Below, piece after piece: positions 34,994 through 44,375 of a stretch of DNA of 64,000 nucleotides (its first letter is position 1; every line of letters begins with the position of its first letter). The DNA lies in NCBI RefSeq assembly GCF_037975245.1, contig NC_092576.1, positions 17,814,111-17,878,110 of the forward strand, read 5' to 3'. A program made the translations under genes and the position numbers. Below the pieces are notes generated by a model, which saw only the letters and a list, made by a program, of their open reading frames with translations, was not told the origin of the DNA and searched no databases. Source of the stretch: Apostichopus japonicus (Eukaryota; Echinodermata; Holothuroidea; Aspidochirotida; Stichopodidae).

Positions 34994-37224
34994 ATGAATC
35001 CAACTAACACTTTGGACTCCAACATTTCCAATGATATTTCTACAACTTTGGGAAATCCTACTCTTCTGAACCATATTTTTTCTGAGTGTGATTTATTCTC
35101 CAATGAAGATGATGATCAGGTTGATAATTATTCATCTAATTTTGATTCCTCCTTATATTCTGATGTAAGTGATTTACATAATCTACACAATTTTTCGCAA
35201 AGCACCTCTTCTATTATTCACCGTAATGCCCGTAGCTTAATGCGTGATTATGATACTATTCGCGATTTCTTAGCATCTTCATCATTTAAATTAACAGTTA
35301 TAGCTATTACAGAAACCTGGTTGCATTCCGATACTAATGTTGATTTAATTCAAATCCCAGATAATACTTTTACGCATAGGGACAGGGATACTAAACGGCG
35401 TGGTGGTGTTGGTTTTTATGTCCATAATTCAGTATCTTTTACTGTTAGATATGATTTGATGTCCAACCCTTTATTGTTTGAATATTTATTTATTGATGTT
35501 AAATTTGACAACAAATCTCTTTCTATAGGAGTTATTTATAAGCCCCCAGACATTCCAATATCATGGCCGAGAAATTTAATGACTTTTTTGCTAATATAGG
35601 TAACAACCTTGCAAGTTCTATTCCCACTTGTCACTCAATATTTACAGATTTTCTTACTGATAGTACCCCATCATCTCTATTTCTCTCACCAACCAACTCC
35701 TCTGAAATAATCAATTTAATAATGCAAATGAAAAAAGGCTCTTGTGGTCTTGATAATATTTCTGTTCAGTTTCTCCAAGAAAATCGTTTTATTATAGCTG
35801 CCCCTCTTACATATATTTTTAATTTATCAATATCTACAGGTGTTGTTCCAACTCGTACTAAAGAAGCTAAAGTTACTCCAATTTTCAAAAGTGGTGATAA
35901 GCTATCTATTAACAATTACAGGCCCATCTCAGTTCTTTCATCTTTATCTAAACTTTTAGAACGTATAATATATAACCGTAGTGTACATTTTTTAGACAAG
36001 AACAACATTATTACTGATAGACAATTTGGATTTCGTAAGGGGCGTTCTACAGATATGGCAGCTTTGGATGTATCACAATATATCATTAATGGCTTTAACA
36101 ATAAGGAATATTCTTTGGGTGTATTTTTAGATTTATCTAAAGCCTTTGATACCGTCAATCATGGAATTATGAAATCATGAAATTATGGTATAAGAGGGGT
36201 TGCATTTAACTGGTTTGTTAATTATCTATCTGGCAGACGCCAATGTGCACATATTGATAATCATTATTCTAATTTCAGTAAAATTACATATGGAGTACCA
36301 CAAGGGTCAATTTTAGGTCCACTGCTTTTCTCCTTGTATATAAATGATATTATAAATTGTTCAAACATCTTGTATTTTACACTTTTTGCAGATGACACCA
36401 GTATACTATATAAACACAAAGATATAAATCATGCTGCCTCTACTATAAATTTTGAATTAGCTCAAGTGTCTACTTGGTGTCAGGTAAATAAATTATCTTT
36501 GAATATAAACAAATTCCACTTTATGATTTTTCACCCAAACCACAAAAAATGAAGAACATAGATATATATATATATATTGGCAACTCACAGTTAAAGCGTG
36601 TTGAGGTTATAAAATTCATTGGTTCATTTATTGATCCTGCTCTAAAGTGGTCTTCTCACATCTCCAAGATTAAAACTACCATCTCAAAATCTGTTGGAGT
36701 CCTTTATAAAATCAGAGACTTTGTTCCAATGTATATTCACAAGAACTTGTATAATACTCTCATACTACCTCATGTTAATTATTGTAATATTGTTTGGGGT
36801 AATGCATATTCTACCTATCTAATGCTATTGCTTTTATTACAAACGAAGGCTGTCCGTGTTATTATACAGTCTGATTTCTTAACACATACCCAACCATTAT
36901 TCAGCTCACTGAACTTACTAGATATTTTTGATTTACATAGATACCATTGTGCAGTTTTTATTTTCAAGTCTATTAATAATAAATTACCAGTAAATTTTAA
37001 TGATTACTTTAATTTCAATTATAATAATACATAACTACTACACCAGATCTTCTGGACATTTATTTTCATTGCCTATAAATACCGATGTCTTTCGACGTTA
37101 CATCGTCTGTTATGGTGTTAATTTCTGGAATAGCCTAAGTCATACATTAAGAAATATTAAGTACCTTAATTCATTTTCATTCAAGTTGAAAAATCATCTT
37201 TTATCCAAGTATCAACATCTATAG
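34994..37224 (+). pseudogene. LINE ORF2 (endonuclease/reverse transcriptase), broken
   Basis: The frame is split into pieces at 34994-35590, 35563-36180, 36181-36552 (same frame after a stop), 36549-37034 and 37000-37224. The central part of the endonuclease and the region before the reverse transcriptase are deleted. The C-terminal R-R-Y-I ... F-W-N-S-L-S segment is recognisable. No RNase H domain is seen. Confidence 0.8.
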
Positions 37225-38148
37225 ATCTACATTTGTCTCTGACTTTAAGTATTTCCCACATTATCAAAATGCCTTTTTTGTTTAATTTAGGGGTGGGGGT
37301 ATAGGTCGTCTTTGTTAGGAGCTTTATTATCATGCCCATATACTTTAAACATGTTATCTTTATTTTTGGTGGGCTTCTTGTACAAGCTACGGCTTCCAAG
37401 CCCTTCCACCATTTCTCTCCGTAATTTCCATCATTTTCTTTTATATGATTTATTACTTACTATTTTCTTTGCATGGTATTGTCTTTACAGTCCTATTATT
37501 GTATAAACATTGTGAGGAAATGGAAAAATAAATAAAATGAAATTATTCCTGCTATACATGACTACAACTTATATATTGTTTAATACTGAATCTGTGTGTT
37601 CGACTGTTCGGGCAAACTTTACTTTTGTTTCTCTTTTTGTCTAGGCATAATCACATTGACTTGATGAATTTTCCATTTACTAATTATCAGCTATACATAT
37701 CTTTTCCTTTCTCGTGGTTGGTCGGTTAGTTGGGCTTTGAAACACAGCAACACTATCATGTTATGTATTGTCTCCACAGAAAAAAAAAAACAGGGTCGAC
37801 GCGCACTGGTTTACAAGAATTTCCCTAATTGGTTAACACTCACCCTAATCCCTAACATACAAATAATTACTAATACAAACAGCCAATCCGGATCTTGTAA
37901 CCAGTGCGCATTAACTGATCAAACAAGCTAGTGAGCTACAGGGACGTAGCCAGGGGGAGCAGGGAGAGCGTCTGCTCCCCTCGCAGTGTCGATAAAAATG
38001 TTAAAAACTTTTGTTTTTTATAGCATGGTATTTTTTAAGTGCTCTTTTGATCTTGAATCGTCAGCTCCGTTCTTCGTCTTCGTCTTCGATACGGTGACAC
38101 ATCCGCAAAAAGGGACAATATCTCACCACACACACGTCAAGAGAGTAA

Positions 38149-39786
38149 TTAATTAGATCTGACCCGAGTACTGATATAAGTGACAGGATTCACAGAACCA
38201 CTGGAACTACTAATGAGGTCTGAAGGCAGACTATTCCAATCCCTAATTGTATTTGGAAAAAAACTATACTTATAGCAATTTGTACTCGCATACAGCTGGC
38301 AGAAATGCATATCATGCATGTTCCGACTCCTACGCAGAGGCTTTCTTAGGCAGTCAATAGGGATCTGAGCCTGACCATAGATGCCCTTAGCAAATAAGAT
38401 GATTCTACTTTGTCTGCGCCTCTCTGCCAAGGGCACCAGGTTTAGGTCCCGTAACAGAGATGAGACAGAGCCAGGCTCTCTTGAATAATCTGAAGCAATG
38501 AAACGGGCTGCACGCCTCTGAATGTTTTCGAGGTTGTGCTGCAAGAAAGCTTGGTGGGGATCCCAGACAGAACTGGCATATTCCAATACTGGCAGGAGGA
38601 GACCTTTATATGCAGCCAATTTTGCATCCTTCGAACAGGGGGATAAGTTTCTACGAAGAACTCCCAATATCCTATTTCCTTTGTTACACACATTTTGAAT
38701 ATGCTTTCCCCAGTTGAGATCTGAAGTGATATGAATACCCAGATATTTAACACAATCAACCTTAACCAAGTGAACCCCATTGAGCATGTAATTGAAAATT
38801 ACAGGTTTCCTCTTTCTAGTAATGGTCATAATGTTACATTTCACCGGCTGGAAACTCATGCCCCAATCTTTAGCCCATTGCCCTAGTATATTTATATCTT
38901 CCTGAAGTTGATGACCATCACTGACATCATCGATAACCCGATAACAGACACAGTCATCAGCGAACAGTCGGACACCAGAAGAAACAGCATTACCAATATC
39001 ATTTATGTAGGCCAGGAAGAGAATGGGTCCCAGAACTGACCCTTGCGGAACACCGGAAGTAACCTTAGAAGGATTAGACCTAGACCCATTGACAACAACC
39101 GACTGCTCTCTATCACTCAGAAAAGCATCCACCCAGCAGAGAACCTGATGTGAAACACCCATAGTGTACAGTTTAGATTTCAATAATTCGTGAGGAACAG
39201 TGTCAAAAGCCTTCTCAAAATCAAGGATGAAGACATCCACTTGCTTTCTTTGGTCAAGGGAGGAGGCCCATTCGTTGATGACAGAAACGAGCTGGGTCTC
39301 GCAGCTATGGTATTTCCTGAATGCATGCTGATTGGCAGACAAGATGTTATTATTCTGGAAATGCTCCATGATATTAGAACTGATTATGTGCTCCAAGAGC
39401 TTGCAGCAGATACTAGTAAGGGAAACAGGGCGATAATTACATGGCGAGGATACATCATTCTTCTTATATATGGGGCAGATGTTAGCAGTTCTCCAATCCC
39501 TAGGTAGGCTCCCATCAGTGATTGATTGCTGGAAAATATGGCTGATAGTTGGAGCAATATCAGTAGCCAATTCCTTAAGTACCCAAGGATGAATGTTATC
39601 TGGCCCCACAGCCTTTGAAGTTTTCAAACCCCGCAGCAGCTTCTCCACTCCAAAGGTGGAGACATGAATGTCATCCATCCTCACACACAAAGGACTTTGT
39701 AATGGGATTTCATCTGGGGTATTCCTAGTAAACACACTGGAGAACTGCTCATTGAAAGCTTCAGCTTTATCTATGTCACTGAACAC
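38149..39786 (-). CDS. CR1-type ORF2, reverse-transcriptase part
   Basis: 545 codons from the first Met. The homologous frame extends upstream to the frameshift near 39,925. The reverse-transcriptase palm motifs are intact: I-L-D-F-E-K-A-F-D-T-V, G-V-P-Q-G-S-V-L-G-P and L-F-A-D-D-C. The C-terminal region (Y-L-G-I-H-I-T, L-E-Y-A-S-S-V-W-D-P) is the usual CR1/Jockey thumb and tail. No RNase H follows. There are no internal stops, so only the upstream single-base shift separates it from the endonuclease part. Confidence 0.88.
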   Translation of the reverse strand: MFSDIDKAEAFNEQFSSVFTRNTPDEIPLQSPLCVRMDDIHVSTFGVEKLLRGLKTSKAVGPDNIHPWVLKELATDIAPTISHIFQQSITDGSLPRDWRTANICPIYKKNDVSSPCNYRPVSLTSICCKLLEHIISSNIMEHFQNNNILSANQHAFRKYHSCETQLVSVINEWASSLDQRKQVDVFILDFEKAFDTVPHELLKSKLYTMGVSHQVLCWVDAFLSDREQSVVVNGSRSNPSKVTSGVPQGSVLGPILFLAYINDIGNAVSSGVRLFADDCVCYRVIDDVSDGHQLQEDINILGQWAKDWGMSFQPVKCNIMTITRKRKPVIFNYMLNGVHLVKVDCVKYLGIHITSDLNWGKHIQNVCNKGNRILGVLRRNLSPCSKDAKLAAYKGLLLPVLEYASSVWDPHQAFLQHNLENIQRRAARFIASDYSREPGSVSSLLRDLNLVPLAERRRQSRIILFAKGIYGQAQIPIDCLRKPLRRSRNMHDMHFCQLYASTNCYKYSFFPNTIRDWNSLPSDLISSSSGSVNPVTYISTRVRSN

Positions 39787-39868
39787 TATTTTGTCCTTAG
39801 TCTGCAGTGGAGGGATGCAATGTTTATCCTTACGTTTACCATTTATGTATTTCCAAAAGGGCTTACAG

Positions 39869-41590
39869 TCAGTTTTGACATCCCCCAGGATGCCATTTAC
39901 AAAATTTGTGTGAAGCTCTAATTTCTTTCTTTATTCTTGAGCGCATCTCCACCCATTTGTCATAGATATTGGTCTTTCTAGTTCTTTTGTACAGACTATG
40001 CAGTCTGTCGCGCCTTCTGATGAGTCTCTGAATGTGGGTGGACACCCATGGTAATGACTTCCTACCTGAAGACATCTTTGAAGGTATGTTTCTTTTGACA
40101 GTACTGTCTAAGAATGACTTTATGAGTTTCCAGTTTGATTCAATATCCCGTTTGTTCTGTAACCCATTGAAGTAATTTTGAGTGAAAGCTCTGGTTTCAT
40201 GACGCATGGCATCATAATTGCCTTTAGAGTAAAGTAAGATACGTCTACGTGGCTGCCTATCATAGGGCCGAAAACACTTCAGTGTACAAAGGACCGTGTC
40301 ATGGTCACTCATAGGGGATGAAGACTTAACTTCCTCGTACTGACTAGGCGTGTTAGTGATAACGAGGTCCAAGGTGTTTTCACCTCTAGTGGGGAAACTG
40401 ACTAGCTGGTCCGCAGCAAAATCATCGATGATATCTAACAATGGTTTGCCACAACTTTGAGTTAAACAGTTTTGACTTTCCTTGTTCAGTCTAGTAAACC
40501 AGTCAATTTTACTGAAGTTAAAGTCTCCTAGGACATGAAAACATGGTTGTCTACCAGCTTGGTATTTTGCTGTGATCATGTTCAGTTGCTCTCTGAGTAA
40601 GTTGATATGATCAGAATGAGCATCAGGATCCTTGTACCAGGAAGCAACATAGTGGCAACTACCATTTACAGTGAACTTCGCCCAAACAGATTCAGAGCCA
40701 TTTGTGAGGAAAGGAGCCGCTACCGGTTGCAACTGCTTCTTAATCAGCAACATTGTACCCCCACCTCCCATGGTACGGTCATTTCTAAAAGTGACGTACC
40801 CCAAAGTAGCAGGCAGGAGTTCTTGTGAACCAACAGAACTGTCAATTTTGGTTTCTTGGAGCGCTACCACATCGGGACTATGAGTATTCAGAAAGGCTTG
40901 GAGCTCTAGTTTTTTACTTCTGACACCATTGATATTAATTGAAGCAAGGACGATCTTGTTCACAGTTTGCCTTTTGCTAGGCACTTTGGTTATCGGGCCC
41001 CGGCCATGGGGCAACTCACTGGGGGGATCATTACTAGGAAGCGAATCCAAGGCACTAAAGCTATTGCTTAGATTAAGTTCATTTTGGGAAGCAGAAACCC
41101 CTAAAGCGGCTGACAAATTGGGGTTGCTACAGTTTGGACAAATCCAAACAAAGTCGGACGATTGCAACTCCCTATAACCCTCTTTTGTGATGTTACCGCA
41201 ACGAATGTGAACCCACTTGTCACACTCGTCGCACTGAACAGCCTTGTCATTCCTTTTGACTAGTTTACAGCAAATACCACAATAAAAACCTGCACCAGGA
41301 TTTAATTCAATGTCCCCTGCCAGCACAATTAACAAGGAAAAATACAACAGTTTGCGACGCGAGGTAATGGGTCCGGTGTACAAACTACTGTGGACTGTAA
41401 CATATCTACCCTTTTTACCTATGTTTGAGATAAGAAAAGAAAAAATACTGACTGACCTTGAGCTTGGAATATAACAAGATGACATATCTCTACCAGTAGC
41501 ACCCTCCCTGATTCCCACAGTATGAACAGTAAAATATAGCAGCAGACCCATCCCAAACAGCAGTAGGCCCAGTGCAATCCTGCAATGCAT
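39869..41590 (-). CDS. CR1-type ORF2, N-terminal part: hydrophobic leader, 2A-like motif, PHD finger, AP endonuclease
   Basis: 573 codons to a stop created by a frameshift at about 39,917-39,935. Residues 1-25 are strongly hydrophobic and signal-like. Residues 81-100 form a 2A-like sequence ending G-D-I-E-L-N-P-G, but followed by A instead of the canonical P. Residues 104-154 are a PHD-type zinc finger (C-G-I-C ... C-D-E-C ... H-I-R-C ... C-P-N-C). From about 214 an AP-endonuclease domain follows with S-I-N-I-N-G, Q-E-T-K, G-D-F-N-F and S-D-H-D, all catalytic positions present. The protein would nick the target DNA. 2A motifs at the start of APE-type LINE proteins are documented in sea urchin and amphioxus. 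Confidence 0.85.
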   Translation of the reverse strand: MHCRIALGLLLFGMGLLLYFTVHTVGIREGATGRDMSSCYIPSSRSVSIFSFLISNIGKKGRYVTVHSSLYTGPITSRRKLLYFSLLIVLAGDIELNPGAGFYCGICCKLVKRNDKAVQCDECDKWVHIRCGNITKEGYRELQSSDFVWICPNCSNPNLSAALGVSASQNELNLSNSFSALDSLPSNDPPSELPHGRGPITKVPSKRQTVNKIVLASININGVRSKKLELQAFLNTHSPDVVALQETKIDSSVGSQELLPATLGYVTFRNDRTMGGGGTMLLIKKQLQPVAAPFLTNGSESVWAKFTVNGSCHYVASWYKDPDAHSDHINLLREQLNMITAKYQAGRQPCFHVLGDFNFSKIDWFTRLNKESQNCLTQSCGKPLLDIIDDFAADQLVSFPTRGENTLDLVITNTPSQYEEVKSSSPMSDHDTVLCTLKCFRPYDRQPRRRILLYSKGNYDAMRHETRAFTQNYFNGLQNKRDIESNWKLIKSFLDSTVKRNIPSKMSSGRKSLPWVSTHIQRLIRRRDRLHSLYKRTRKTNIYDKWVEMRSRIKKEIRASHKFCKWHPGGCQN

Positions 41591-42261
41591 GATGTATGTG
41601 TTCTGTAAATGTCAGACACCAATTGCAAATACACGGACTAGCCTATATAGAAAGACACCCAAGCAACAACAAGAGCAAAGACCTACACTCCACCCTAACA
41701 GTACCAGTACATGGAAGGGCCAACCAACACCCATGCAACAACACAAACAAAGACCTACACACCACCCTAACAGTAACTGAAGGGTCACCCAACACCTAGA
41801 CTACCCTATACAAGCACTATGAACAGTGTCAACAAAAGAACCTAAGTCAGGCCTACACCCTATCCTAAACAAAAGAGGAGCCACCAGCTCCAGACACCCA
41901 AAAGACAAACGAAATCCACAAAAATCACAACAATCCACGAAACAAATAACCACAAAAACACCACAAGACAATAACTACTAAGACCAACCAACACTGGAGA
42001 CAACTTAAGCAAAACACAGCAAACCTAGAGATAAAAAAACTCCAGGAAAAGGAAAGCTCAAACTTGACGTGTGTGCACCTTAAACAACTAACTAACATAT
42101 AACGTTAACTCAATATAATCGTAGTAACATTCAGGCCTACTGGTTCAGCTACTTAGCTTTTTACTTAGTTTGGCAGATGCAATTAGCTAAATTTAGACTA
42201 TAGCATATTACGAGCCAACAGTTGGCCACTGCGTTATAAAATACATATTGCCTACCTAACC

Positions 42262-42617
42262 GCACTCGATGTAGTGTCACGAACCGTTTGCACAACGACG
42301 TCGACAACGTTCGTTCTCATCCTTTCTATGATTCGTCCTAAGTTGTTACACGACCAGCATGTTATGAAGCTAACCTAGCAATCGTACGTGATACGCACTT
42401 TCTATAAATAATTATTGCACTGCTAATACACTGCGATAACGATATTTTTTTAGTCCACTGCACATCTGGCTGTCTTACAAAATATGAAAGTTTATATTGT
42501 CCATCAGTTAAGTTCGTCAAATGTATTAAAGTCCAGACATTGGACAATAAACCAGAATCATCCTTCTAAAAAATTGTAACAGAACACTAAATATATTTGT
42601 CTTTCTGATATAATATA
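42262..42617. other. unit B-specific block of about 355 bp, unidentified
   Basis: Unit A is continuous across this point at about 18,141 (CCTACCTAACAGGAAAC). The block has no inverted repeats or coding features that I can see. It may be an insertion in B or a deletion in A. Confidence 0.45.
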
Positions 42618-43517
42618 TACAAGAACCTCGAACAGGAAACCAAATCTGCTGATAATATGATATCATATGATAATGATGAAACTGGAAAAATATTGCATCA
42701 GATCACATCTAAGGACCTTCAATTTTTCAAAAATATCTCAATATTACACACCTCCACCATATCAATCACAAAATGTGCTCCCCCTTTCAAATTCCTGGCT
42801 ACGTCGCTGGTGAGCTATACTATACCGTTATAGAAAGGTGGTTTCCAGGTACTGGAATCACAAAGAGGATGTTAAAAGTTATAAAATGCTGACATCTTAC
42901 AAGTTTCTCACATCATTGTTCCCTTCATTGCCTCGATACTCTGTCACATTTTCAATCGGGTTTTCACTTCTGGGACGTACCCTGATGCTCTTGAAACCGC
43001 TAAAATACCAAATTTCAAGAAAGAAGACAACACTATCGCTGAGAACTACCAGCCAATCAGTCTATCACCCTAATAATATTTCAGAAGCAATCTTTGACGT
43101 CAGTTTGACATATAGTTCGGTCATTCCAGTATGTTACTTGGCTGAAAGCCCAGCCAATCTTTCCTTATTTTCCACGCGCAATTTGCAGATTTGTCGAAAA
43201 ATGTCAATGCCGGTGTCAAACTCACAAAAGATATGTCATGATATTTCAAAGTAACTTACCAGACTGTTTTTAATGACCATTATTTAATCACCATATCAAG
43301 ACATGAAATCTGAAAATAAAGGAGAAAACCTTAGAGCAGCTTACAAGGCCTGGAAAGTGTTATTTCCAATGATCTAGGAGGCCTGTTTAGGTAAATATTC
43401 CCGACGACTCGGTCGAGTTCGAGACCAGCCACAGTTGGTTTCATACCACAATTGTACAATTTTTTAAGGCGTCCATACACAAACACGCGTGATGATAGAC
43501 CATATATAGTATGATAG

Positions 43518-43606
43518 ACCATATATAGTATATATATATATATACGTATATATATATATATATACGTATATATATATATATATGTATATATATTATATAT
43601 ATATTA
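43518..43606. repeat. (TA)n microsatellite, probable SINE tail
   Basis: A TA tract with CGTATA and TGTATA interruptions, contiguous with the 3' end of the minus-strand SINE. Confidence 0.85.
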
Positions 43607-43735
43607 TAATCGTAATGAGTTGGAAAATCAATAACAGTGAAGAAACTTTCAGCCTCCACCGGGATTCGAACCACAGGCCTTCCGCTCTGTACGCGGACGC
43701 CCTAACCACTAGGCTATGGACGCTGATATTATGTC
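43607..43735 (-). mobile_element. tRNA-derived SINE, near-full head
   Basis: Read on the minus strand, it starts AGCGTCCA, which pairs with TGGAGGCT about 70 nt later (seven of eight pairs). Between them lie an A box (TAGCCTAGTGGTTAGGGCG), an anticodon-like stem TCCGC/GCGGA and a B box (GGTTCGAATCC). A short body (GAAAGTTTCTTCACTG...) ends in (TA)n. The T-stem pairing is imperfect and a SINE body follows, so this is not a functional tRNA gene. Confidence 0.75.
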
Positions 43736-43972
43736 CAGAGGTTTGGAACCGGTAAGGAAGGTCGTAATTCAACTGTAGGAGTTTGTCACCTGTATCGAAC
43801 AATACTATTTCTGTTTTTGGTGACATATTTTGCCTTACTTTAGAGATCAAACATAATGCTAACCATGGAGCTATAAACAGAGCTCCATGTGCTTACCAAC
43901 TCGAAATTATTTGTGATTCGTAAAGCCGGATCTCGAAAGAAATACTTTGAACAGACTTTGTGTGTTTATTAC

Positions 43973-44093
<121 letters not shown>

Positions 44094-44094
44094 A

Positions 44095-44210
44095 ATGTGT
44101 AGCAAGTGGTATGACAGATATATAGTAAATTAATAAAGCATAACACACCAGAAACATTCCACTTCACGGCCGGTTTCGTCCTTTTGGTACTCATCAGGCA
44201 AAGGTAGGAA
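44095..44210 (-). mobile_element. Penelope-like element 3'-end remnant (tentative)
   Basis: On the minus strand the string CCTGATGAGTACCAAAAGGA, followed by CGAAACCGGCCGTG, resembles the conserved 3'-terminal segment of Penelope-like elements. It is followed by a run into (TA)n. No coding sequence accompanies it. Confidence 0.5.
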
Positions 44211-44264
44211 TCGAACCCTGGATCTTCGTATCACAAATCACTGTGGTCGACTGGTACGGACTAT

Positions 44265-44375
44265 ATTTTTCTCTCTTTTTTTTCACCTTTATTTCTCTCC
44301 TTCCACCTCTTTTTCCCCCTGCTTTTCCCTTTTTCCTTCTCTCCTTTTTTTTTCTCCTCTTTTTCTTACCCGGGG
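44265..44375. repeat. polypyrimidine tract
   Basis: About 110 bp made almost only of C and T on the plus strand, ending at CCCGGGGGCGCG. Confidence 0.8.

Larger units (their letters stand above)
34369..37797 (+). mobile_element. non-LTR retrotransposon (LINE, CR1/L2/Jockey group), degenerate
   Basis: The insertion interrupts a sequence that is continuous in unit A at 17,770. ORF1 (34412-34945) keeps a coiled-coil end and an RRM-like domain (M-E-Q-Y-S-R-R-N ... S-H-R-I-G-K). ORF2 begins at 34,994 with a partial AP-endonuclease (I-T-E-T-W-L). It then jumps at about 35,560 to the linker before the reverse transcriptase, an internal deletion. Reverse-transcriptase motifs are visible (L-D-L-S-K-A-F-D-T-V, G-V-P-Q-G-S-I-L-G-P, F-A-D-D-T), broken by an in-frame TGA at 36,178-36,180 and a frameshift at about 36,550. 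The 3' region ends with AATAAATAAAATGAAA near 37,540, and about 250 bp of further sequence follow up to an A-run. It is inactive. Confidence 0.85.
38070..42140 (-). mobile_element. CR1-type non-LTR retrotransposon, nearly intact
   Basis: This 4.07-kb insertion is absent from unit A (continuous at about 18,065). The coding strand is minus. The 3' end at 38,070 is a short GAAGAC microsatellite, typical of CR1-type tails, and no target-site duplication is seen. The single large polyprotein is split by one frameshift. The presumed 5' leader (41,591-42,140) has a duplicated C/A-rich block of about 70 bp (on the plus strand) at 41,662-41,800. The intact catalytic motifs and single lesion indicate a young insertion. 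Confidence 0.88.

Noticed and set aside
43660-43735. Functional tRNA gene on the minus strand
   Set aside because: The acceptor and anticodon stems pair, but the T stem does not, and the sequence continues as a SINE found again at 13,790.
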